A stretch of DNA of 36,716 nt from Opitutia bacterium (GTDB lineage: Bacteria; Verrucomicrobiota; Verrucomicrobiia; Opitutales; Opitutaceae), in contig CANHJG010000039.1 in NCBI GenBank assembly GCA_947461205.1, positions 1 through 36,716 of the forward strand. Direction: 5' to 3'. Numbering within the stretch: position 1 is the stretch's first letter; each line of letters begins with the position of its first letter. Under the pieces are notes generated by a model, which was not told the DNA's origin, made no database searches, and worked only from the letters and a program-made list of their open reading frames with translations. Shown here piece after piece: positions 31,197 through 36,716 of the stretch. The position numbers and the translations under genes were made by a program.

Positions 31197-32114
31197 TTAT
31201 TTCGCGGGGAACTTAAACGGATAGTGCTCTTCGACAAACTGGCTGAGCACTTCGGCGGCGATCCGGGCAAACTTCGCCCGGTTTTCCGCCGTGTCGCGGA
31301 CGCCGGTCCGGTAACACTCGATCTGCAGGCCATCGACCTTGGGCGTATCGCCTCCGGCGTGACGACGAACAGTGTAGCCGCCGTCGAAAAAGGGACCGGC
31401 TCCGGGTCCGGGCTCCGACGGACTGGGCACGGCCCGGAGGCCGCGCTGCGCAAAGAGGTCGCCGAGGCTGCCCGACCCGCGCACGAGCGCGGAGGCGCGC
31501 CCCCCGAGGCGGGCGTGGAGGTCGCTCAATGTGCTGACGGCGACGAGGCCGGCGGCGTCAAAGGCCGAATCGGAAACCGCGAGCTGTTTTGCGCCGAGAG
31601 CGTAGCCGAGTTCGAGGCGAGCGACGGGATGGGAGTGACCGTGGAGATCGACGAGGAAAGCGAAACCGTGGCGCGCGATGGCGGCATCGAGGGCTCCGCG
31701 GATGGCGGCGTGATATTCGGCCCAGGTGCGCTCGGCGGCCGGGTGGCCTTGAGCGGCTTCCTTGATTTCGCGATTCGGATCCAGCTTGCTGCGGTGCAGG
31801 TGGCTCGCGACGAGGTGCACACGATGGCCGGAGCGCGCGAAAAATTCGTCGGCGACGGCGCGCGCGAGTTCCTGCGTGTTGGCGTCCATTTCCGTGACGC
31901 CGTTGGTGCGGTTCGGCAGCGAGTCGGGTTTGAGGCGGCCGCCGTGCGGCGCAGCGAGGACGATCGGCAGATCGCCGGCGACGTATTCGACGTAGCGCCC
32001 GGCGCCGAAGGAAGACTGGCCAGGATTTTTTTCGGCGGGTGCAGCGGTGCAAAATGCGGCGGATAGAACCGCGAGCGCAGCGACCGGAAAGAAAGCAGCG
32101 AGGCCGAATTGCAT
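31197..32114 (-). CDS. Secreted N-formylglutamate amidohydrolase-like protein
   Basis: This 305-aa protein has a signal peptide (hydrophobic residues 4-22, MQFGLAAFFPVAALAVLSAA, cleaved near CTAAPA). The body has signatures of the N-formylglutamate amidohydrolase (FGase) fold: IVLAAPHGGRL (51-61), a hydrophobic strand leading to LVDLHGHSHP (154-163) with metal-binding-type Asp and His, and GLQIECYRTGVRD near the C-terminus. Classical FGases (HutG) are cytoplasmic and work in histidine breakdown; this exported version likely has another amide or peptide substrate, possibly from the cell wall given the amino-sugar kinase next door. It is 21 bp after the kinase gene. Confidence 0.78.
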   Translation of the reverse strand: MQFGLAAFFPVAALAVLSAAFCTAAPAEKNPGQSSFGAGRYVEYVAGDLPIVLAAPHGGRLKPDSLPNRTNGVTEMDANTQELARAVADEFFARSGHRVHLVASHLHRSKLDPNREIKEAAQGHPAAERTWAEYHAAIRGALDAAIARHGFAFLVDLHGHSHPVARLELGYALGAKQLAVSDSAFDAAGLVAVSTLSDLHARLGGRASALVRGSGSLGDLFAQRGLRAVPSPSEPGPGAGPFFDGGYTVRRHAGGDTPKVDGLQIECYRTGVRDTAENRAKFARIAAEVLSQFVEEHYPFKFPAK

Positions 32115-32135
32115 GCGCGGAACGAGCAGTCCGGC

Positions 32136-33059
32136 TCAGACCGAGCGGGCAAGGAGGCGGCGCACGCCCTCGATGGGCGCTTCGGTGATGGGCGAGAGTG
32201 GCAGCCGCGTGCGCGGGGCGAGGGCGGCCAAAACCATGGGATGGATCAGCAGCGCACCGCTGAGGCCGGTGGGAATCGTGTCGGGCGCCGTGCCGGGGAA
32301 AAGTTGGGCGGCAACGCGGTTGGCGAGGTCGAGGAGTTCAGTGGCCGAATCGACGAGGACTTGGTGCGCGGTCGCGTCGCCCTCGGCGGCGAGACCGAGG
32401 ATGGCGGGCGCGAGGGCGGCGATCACGCGGTTGGGCTCGGCGTGAGCATAAAAATAGCGGGTGACGGCGCGGGCGTCGGCGGCGTCGCCGAGTTGCGTAT
32501 GGTCGCGCACCGTCGGGCCGAGGCGCGACGCGGGGAGCCAGCCCTGGAGTTCGAGCAGAGCGCGGGAAATGGCGCGGCGCCCGAGTTCGTAGCCGCTGCC
32601 GGGATCGCCGAAACGCCAGCCTGTACCGCCGGCGTAATGAATCGTGCCGTCGGGCGCACGCGCGGCCACGAAGGAACCGGTGCCGGCATGGAGCACGAGG
32701 CCGGGCGCGCCGTGCGTCGCGAGTTCGAGGGTCGGGAGCGAATCCGGCGCGGTCGTGACCCGGCCGAAATCGGTGAGCGCGGCGGCGAATTCCGCCCAGA
32801 AGCCCGGGGCGCCGGCCATGAAGAGTAGCGTGCGTTGCACGCTGCCCGTCGAAGCTGAAAGTTGAAGATGAAGGGGGAAGGCCGGGGCCGAGGTCAGCGC
32901 GACGAGGGCGTCAGTGACGATGCGGCGGGCCTGCTCGGGGCCGACGACGTTGGGGTTGCAGCCGGGGGCGAGGTGGCGCGCGACGATCGCCCCGGAATCA
33001 TCGACGAGGATACATTCGGTCTTGGTGCCGCCGCCGTCGACGCCGATTTTGTAGGTCAT
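32136..33059 (-). CDS. BadF/BadG-type ATPase, N-acetylglucosamine-kinase-like
   Basis: This 307-aa protein is an ASKHA-fold sugar kinase of the BadF/BadG/BcrA/BcrD family, which includes N-acetylglucosamine kinase. The phosphate-1 motif GVDGGGTKTECILVDDSG is at 6-23. The segment GCNPNVVGPEQAR, the phosphate-2 motif GLVLHAGTGSFVAAR and the GGTGWRFGDPGSGYELGRRA block are all present, as in GlcNAc and glucosamine kinases. The SIS-domain gene upstream and the amidohydrolase downstream suggest a cassette for amino sugars, such as recycling of peptidoglycan or chitin products. Substrate cannot be fixed from sequence. Start ATG at 33059 gives a complete fold. Confidence 0.87.
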   Translation of the reverse strand: MTYKIGVDGGGTKTECILVDDSGAIVARHLAPGCNPNVVGPEQARRIVTDALVALTSAPAFPLHLQLSASTGSVQRTLLFMAGAPGFWAEFAAALTDFGRVTTAPDSLPTLELATHGAPGLVLHAGTGSFVAARAPDGTIHYAGGTGWRFGDPGSGYELGRRAISRALLELQGWLPASRLGPTVRDHTQLGDAADARAVTRYFYAHAEPNRVIAALAPAILGLAAEGDATAHQVLVDSATELLDLANRVAAQLFPGTAPDTIPTGLSGALLIHPMVLAALAPRTRLPLSPITEAPIEGVRRLLARSV

Positions 33060-33070
33060 GAAGACAAATT

Positions 33071-33121
33071 GGTGGAAACAGAGATCACAGAGGAGACCCA
33101 GCGGTCACAGAACAGAAAAAG
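33071..33121. repeat. CACAGA-rich segment, possible dispersed extragenic repeat
   Basis: Between the SIS and kinase genes the plus strand reads a purine-rich segment with repeated ACAGAGATCACAGAGG and GGTCACAGAACAGA units. I recall similar cacagag-type strings recurring between genes in other Verrucomicrobiota. The remaining intergenic bases to 33177 show nothing else. It may be a leader or a copy of a short interspersed repeat. Confidence 0.3.
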
Positions 33122-33177
33122 TAGATTGGCTCGGTGAACTCAGTGCAGCCCGCGGGTCCGCGGCGACGGAATCCGAC

Positions 33178-33912
33178 TCACGCGAGCTGCTTGCTCAGGC
33201 GGTGTTTGTATTTGGCGCCGACGGCGCGGTTGTAGTCGATGGCCCCGGGAATGTTCTGGCTGCGCAGGACGGGGATTTCGTGCTGGTTCGCTTTGAGCCA
33301 CTCCATCGTCGAAAGCATGAGCCAATTCAAGAGCGAACCGCCGATGAAGGTGCTCGTCGGACCGGTCGCGATGTCGGGCGTGAGGGCCATAATGGTGTCG
33401 CCGGGGACGCCGCCGTTATCGAGAGTGTAGTCGCAGATCGCGTGGAGATTCTGGCCGCCGGGGTGCACGGTTTTCGCGGTGGTGGACATCGCGAGCGAGC
33501 AGAGGCCGACGACGATGCAGCCTTTTTTCTTGGCGTGCAGGGCGACTTCGATCGGCGAGGCGTTTTTGCCGGAGTTGGAAATCACGATGACGACCTCGCC
33601 GGCGCGGAGTTCATATTGGCGGTCGTAGCGTTCGACGAGTTTCGTGCCGTAGCCGACGAGGTTTTCGATGAAGCCGGCGGTGGGGTCGTTGATGGCCGTG
33701 ATGCAGACGAGGCCGCCGGCGCGGCCGACGATTTCACGGGCGATAATCTCGCTGTGGCCGGAGCCGAACGTGTGGATCACCTCGCCGCGGGCGACGGAGG
33801 CGCCGAGGATCGGGGCGAGCGCGGCAATGGTCGCGGCATTGTTCTCCCGGGCGGTCGCAAGGAGCGCGAGACAGCGGTCGGAGTAGGCGGAGGACAGCGG
33901 GGACAGGGACAT
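33178..33912 (-). CDS. SIS-domain protein (UPF0309-like phosphosugar isomerase/binding)
   Basis: This 244-aa protein has a SIS (sugar isomerase) fold as in the UPF0309 family. Features: EVIHTFGSGHSEIIAREIVG (44-63), GLVCITAINDPTAGFIENLV, and the second phosphosugar-binding loop VIVISNSGKNASPIEVA (108-124), where the Ser-rich loop binds the sugar phosphate. The C-terminus includes PDIATGPTSTFIGGSLLNWL. UPF0309 proteins are predicted to act on phosphorylated sugars and often accompany amino-sugar kinases. It is the first gene of the operon with the kinase (118 bp downstream). The ATG at 33912 is chosen since the upstream extension has no similarity. Confidence 0.85.
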   Translation of the reverse strand: MSLSPLSSAYSDRCLALLATARENNAATIAALAPILGASVARGEVIHTFGSGHSEIIAREIVGRAGGLVCITAINDPTAGFIENLVGYGTKLVERYDRQYELRAGEVVIVISNSGKNASPIEVALHAKKKGCIVVGLCSLAMSTTAKTVHPGGQNLHAICDYTLDNGGVPGDTIMALTPDIATGPTSTFIGGSLLNWLMLSTMEWLKANQHEIPVLRSQNIPGAIDYNRAVGAKYKHRLSKQLA

Positions 33913-33997
33913 GGACGAGGGAATGAGGGAAGGAACGCCGAAGGGAAAGCGGGAAACAGGCGTTGCGGCCGGGCGGCGGCAGCCTAGCGTCGCGCGC

Positions 33998-34462
33998 ATG
34001 ATTCGCGGGATCGATCATTTGAACATCGTCGTGGCCGACATGCCGCGGGCGCTGGCGTTTTACGTCGGCGTGCTGGGCTTCATCAAGACCAAGGAGGCGC
34101 ACCTCGAGGGCGAGTGGATTGAGCAGATCGTGGGGCTGCGCGGGGTAAAGGCGCACGCGGTGTTTATCGTATCGCCAGGCGGCGAGCCGCGGATCGAGCT
34201 CCTGCAGTATCACACGCCGGTCGGGGTCACCGGGCCGGAAAATTCGCGGGCGAATACCCTCGGGCTGCGGCATTTTGCGCTACGCGTGGACAACATCGGG
34301 GCGCTGACCGCAAAGCTGCGGGCGGCGGGCATCGAGGTGTGGGGCGAGCCGACGCGCGTGCCCGCGGGCGTCGTGAAATTCGATTCCGGCAGCGGCGGGA
34401 AGACCCTGGTGTATTTTCTCGATCCGGACGGCGTGATCGTCGAGTTGGCCGAATACTGGTGA
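33998..34462 (+). CDS. VOC-family (glyoxalase/dioxygenase fold) metalloenzyme
   Basis: This 154-aa protein has the paired beta-alpha-beta-beta-beta modules of the vicinal-oxygen-chelate superfamily. All four expected metal ligands are present: His7 (IDHLNIVV), Glu67 (RIELLQY), His92 (LRHFALRV) and Glu149 (GVIVELAEYW). Members include glyoxalase I, methylmalonyl-CoA epimerase and fosfomycin-resistance enzymes; this sequence has no decisive signature for one of them. Codon choice looks different from neighbours: many codons end in G rather than C, so the sense strand is G-rich. It is divergent from the SIS gene, 85 bp apart. Confidence 0.87.
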   Translation: MIRGIDHLNIVVADMPRALAFYVGVLGFIKTKEAHLEGEWIEQIVGLRGVKAHAVFIVSPGGEPRIELLQYHTPVGVTGPENSRANTLGLRHFALRVDNIGALTAKLRAAGIEVWGEPTRVPAGVVKFDSGSGGKTLVYFLDPDGVIVELAEYW

Positions 34463-34481
34463 GGCCGCGGGCGGCCTATTC

Positions 34482-34627
34482 TCACCGCGGCTCCCGGCCG
34501 CGGAGCTGCCGCCCAAAAAAATCCTGCCGCCGGCGTTGGCCGGAGGACAAGGCGGCGACACCGCGGCCGGGCCTGGGCACGACGACAGGTCAAAATTCTT
34601 GTTCGCCTTGATCAGGGCGTCGGCCAC
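34482..34627 (-). pseudogene. Decayed C-terminus of an S9/DPP-IV-type peptidase
   Basis: The minus strand reads VADALIKANKNFDL in one frame (34627 down to about 34586), then, after a single-base shift, VVVPRPGRG and further on GQRRRQDFFGRQLRGREPR before a TGA (34484-34482). This order matches the end of S9 dipeptidyl-peptidase-IV-type peptidases, which typically read DALIKANKNFDLLVVPG followed by GRRRRxDFFVRHLxGxEP. The intact upstream 600-700 residues, including the catalytic triad, are missing; nothing similar is seen up to 34727. It is therefore a frameshifted remnant. The assignment relies on remembered family consensus. Confidence 0.6.
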
Positions 34628-34727
34628 CGGCGGCGTGCAGGCCGCGATTCTCCTGCGGCCCCGGCGGACCCCCGGCGTGACGGACGAGCGCAACAGGGCC
34701 CCGCCCCGCCCGCCACCCACGGCCCGC

Positions 34728-35273
34728 CTACTGCTTCGCCCCGGCGAAACCGCCGCCAGCATCGGTGGCGTAGAGTCGGTTGTTCGCCAGATCGTGGAAA
34801 ACAAAGTAGCGGCCTTCGCGGTTGCGATAGCGGCTCAGGCCGGCGAGCTCGCCGGCGGCGGGAAACCACGCGGGGGGAGACGAAAGCGGGGCGAGTTCCG
34901 TGCCGGGCGCGACGACCACGAGTTCGAACGGATTGTCCTTGAGCAGCCAGTCGCGGAACGCGGCGCCCGGCTGCACCGCGATATACCACTGCCATTTTTG
35001 GACACCACTGGAGGCATCCAGCCAGTCGCGGCGTTCAGCCTGGAGGATCTTGTCCTCGGAGGCGGGCCGCCGCCAGAACGCGCGCTGGAAGACGGCGGCG
35101 TGGTCCCGCTCCAGGGCCAGCCCGTTCGCATCGGGCTTCGCCGGGGCGAGCGACCGAAGGGCCGGGTCCACCCCCGGCACCCGCGTGCTCCGCACGAAAA
35201 ACATCCACGCCACCCCGCCACCGACGCAGAGGAGAGCAAGCATCAAAACGACGGTGGCGGGGCGAACTTTCAT
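34728..35273 (-). CDS. Membrane-anchored protein of unknown function
   Basis: This 181-aa protein has one N-terminal membrane segment (MKVRPATVVLMLALLCVGGG through AWMFF) and a mature part of about 150 residues without a known motif. It is rich in Trp and Arg/Asp (FWRRPASEDKILQAERRDWL, WQWYIAVQPGAAFRDWLL) and ends RNREGRYFVFHDLANNRLYA with a Gly-rich tail. It is probably periplasmic and tethered by the N-terminal helix. The open frame extends further upstream, but the start at 35273 gives the anchor at the N-terminus. It is divergent from the next gene (147 bp gap, where I see nothing specific). Confidence 0.65.
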   Translation of the reverse strand: MKVRPATVVLMLALLCVGGGVAWMFFVRSTRVPGVDPALRSLAPAKPDANGLALERDHAAVFQRAFWRRPASEDKILQAERRDWLDASSGVQKWQWYIAVQPGAAFRDWLLKDNPFELVVVAPGTELAPLSSPPAWFPAAGELAGLSRYRNREGRYFVFHDLANNRLYATDAGGGFAGAKQ

Positions 35274-35420
35274 GGCCGACACCCTGAGTGCGAATCCGGG
35301 CCGAAGAGAAGTGCAATGTGCGCCCCCGGGTGAAGCCGGAATCTCGGCCGCCGCACCCGCATCGCCGCGTCCCCGCGCGCAGCATTGCCAGCGCCCGCGC
35401 CGCGCCCCACTTTCGTGCCC

Positions 35421-36506
35421 ATGGCCGACGCCGCGACGACGCATCACGAACCCGCCCCCACCCGCCGCAAACCGAGTTTTGCCATCAGCCACGACCTCCT
35501 CCACTATCTCCGGCGCTACCGCCGCGAGCGCAGCCTGCCCGTCACCTACGAGCGCCTCCGCGCCTTCCAGGAGGTCATCCCGCTCACCGACGAACACGGC
35601 AAACCCACCCTCTGGGATACCGTCATCTACGACGCCACCGAGATGCCCGCGCTCAACGAGGCGCTCAAACAGGTCTACGCCCTGCTCAAGGTCGACGGCG
35701 ATTTCTCCGTCGTGAAACATCTCTATATCGACCGAGTGGATTTCTGCACCTTCGGCAACTCCACGCCGTTTCGCGTCCGGATCGTCAACGCCTATAACGA
35801 CAATCAGGACTATTTCTACGTGAAGAAAGCCGACGCCTCACGCATCTACGGCCTCGAGCTCGAGCACCTCCTCTCGCCCAACCGACTCAACTTCATCACG
35901 CACGGCAGCACCCTCGTCGAGGAGCACGTCGTCGGCATTCCCGGCGACATTTTCATCGAGCGCTGGCTGCACCACAAAGAGCTCCGCCCGATCCGCATCG
36001 CCAAGGAACTGGTGAAGTTTAACGAACGCTGTTTCGTCCGCCTCCTCGGCGACATGCGCTCCTACAATTTCGTCGTCCTCCTCACGCCCGATTTCGACGA
36101 CTGGCAGGTCCGGATCCGCGCGATGGATTTCGACCAGCAGAGCTACCAAGGGCGGAAAAATTTCTACCTCCCGCAGTTCTTTAAGGAGAACAGCGAACTC
36201 GCCCTGTTCTGCACGAAGCACCTGCGGCCGGAGACCGCGCACCAATATAAGCGCGAAGAGGAAACGCTGCTGCTCCAGCGCGCCCAGCTCGCCTCCGAGC
36301 GCCTCGGCCTGCTCCTGCACGACATGGCGCGCGACCCCATCGCCCCCGCCGCCAAGGTGCACCAGCTCCGCGCGGGACTCGCCGAACATTTCGGCCGCGC
36401 CGACTATCTGCGCTGCGAGTCGATGGGCGCCCTCATCCGCGAAAACCTCGAGTCCATCCGCCGCGAAATCAGCCGCCCCCTCGTCCCCGAACTCGTCCCG
36501 GAGTAG
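35421..36506 (+). CDS. Conserved protein of unknown function (361 aa)
   Basis: This 361-aa protein has no signal peptide and is probably cytoplasmic. Distinct segments are ISHDLLHYLRRYRRERSLPV, PTLWDTVIYDATEM, KHLYIDRVDFCTFGNSTPFR, RIVNAYNDNQDYFYVKKADA, SRIYGLELEHLLSPNRLNFI, ERWLHHKELRPIRIAKELVK and IRAMDFDQQSYQGRKNFY. The last one (RIRAMDFDQQSY) looks like a conserved acidic active or binding site and might recall the metal-binding DFx of kinase folds, but the similarity is weak. I do not recognise the family. The C-terminal 90 residues are helical and charged. The ATG at 35421 is preferred over one at 35385 because the extra residues are proline-rich. Confidence 0.72.
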   Translation: MADAATTHHEPAPTRRKPSFAISHDLLHYLRRYRRERSLPVTYERLRAFQEVIPLTDEHGKPTLWDTVIYDATEMPALNEALKQVYALLKVDGDFSVVKHLYIDRVDFCTFGNSTPFRVRIVNAYNDNQDYFYVKKADASRIYGLELEHLLSPNRLNFITHGSTLVEEHVVGIPGDIFIERWLHHKELRPIRIAKELVKFNERCFVRLLGDMRSYNFVVLLTPDFDDWQVRIRAMDFDQQSYQGRKNFYLPQFFKENSELALFCTKHLRPETAHQYKREEETLLLQRAQLASERLGLLLHDMARDPIAPAAKVHQLRAGLAEHFGRADYLRCESMGALIRENLESIRREISRPLVPELVPE

Positions 36507-36578
36507 ACCGCGTCCGCCCGGCCTAGCCGCAATATTTAACCCTCCCCCTGACCAAACTTATTTCACGGAGCAGCGGTG

Positions 36579-36716
<138 letters not shown>

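Noticed and set aside
33060-33177. CRISPR-like repeats
   Set aside because: The CACAGA units are short, irregularly spaced and lack uniform spacers, and no cas genes are in the window.
34515-34547. Hairpin CCGGC/GCCGG followed on the minus strand by seven T residues, resembling an intrinsic terminator
   Set aside because: The T-run corresponds to the Asp-Phe-Phe codons of the peptidase relic, it is separated from the stem by about eight bases, and it is about 180 bases after the nearest gene stop. Coincidence is more likely.

Overview
The window looks like a chromosomal segment of a very G+C-rich bacterium. Sense strands show a strong preference for codons ending in C. The gene set (DUF5069, PmoA-like DUF6807, Tat-exported Gfo/Idh/MocA oxidoreductase, YdiY-like DUF481 protein, SGNH-GH43 fusion, BadF-type sugar kinase, few recognisable Shine-Dalgarno sites) fits the Verrucomicrobiota, most likely an Opitutaceae-like genome. 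That assignment is inference from gene content, not from a marker gene.

Layout. (1) 1-4096, minus strand: the first ten codons of an RRM RNA-binding protein at the left edge, then a thioesterase, an Hsp15-like S4 protein, a DUF3016 protein and a YdeP-type molybdopterin oxidoreductase. (2) 4183-10336, plus strand: a small membrane protein, DUF5069 protein, gluconokinase, penicillin-acylase-family amidase, nucleoside-2-deoxyribosyltransferase-like protein, uracil phosphoribosyltransferase and a secreted alpha/beta-hydrolase. (3) 10612-18384, minus strand: exported carbohydrate-related proteins (SGNH-GH43 fusion, unknown secreted protein, Tat-exported oxidoreductase, PmoA-like protein) and a DUF481 outer-membrane-type protein. 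(4) 18589-19497: a SAM-dependent methyltransferase. (5) 19534-29091: the most coherent system. A divergent ArsR-type regulator faces ten collinear plus-strand genes: DUF2892, DUF6132, TolC, membrane-fusion lipoprotein, RND permease, rhodanese, two YeeE/YedE halves, thioredoxin-TPR and DUF302. Several junctions overlap. (6) 29135-33912, minus strand: a sugar cassette (SIS protein, BadF/GlcNAc-kinase-like protein, N-formylglutamate-amidohydrolase-like protein, unknown protein) followed by vapBC and a translationally coupled protein of the family often labelled 3-methyladenine DNA glycosylase. (7) 33998-36716: a VOC protein, a decayed C-terminus of an S9/DPP-IV-type peptidase, two unknown proteins, and the C-terminal end of an IS110-family transposase at the right edge.

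The best candidate for a little-described system is region 5. A tripartite RND efflux pump is built into what otherwise reads as a sulfane-sulfur/thiosulfate handling operon (YeeE/YedE import, rhodanese, thioredoxin, DUF302, DUF2892), behind an ArsR repressor whose only cysteines form a CxxxC pair in the last helix. A tandem 8-bp repeat in the divergent promoter is a plausible operator. Secondary points are the SGNH-GH43 fusion, the three-gene vapBC operon, a three-arm repeat able to form two exclusive hairpins, and the S9 peptidase relic.

No tRNA, rRNA, CRISPR array or complete mobile element was seen. All calls are from reading the sequence; no database search was run.
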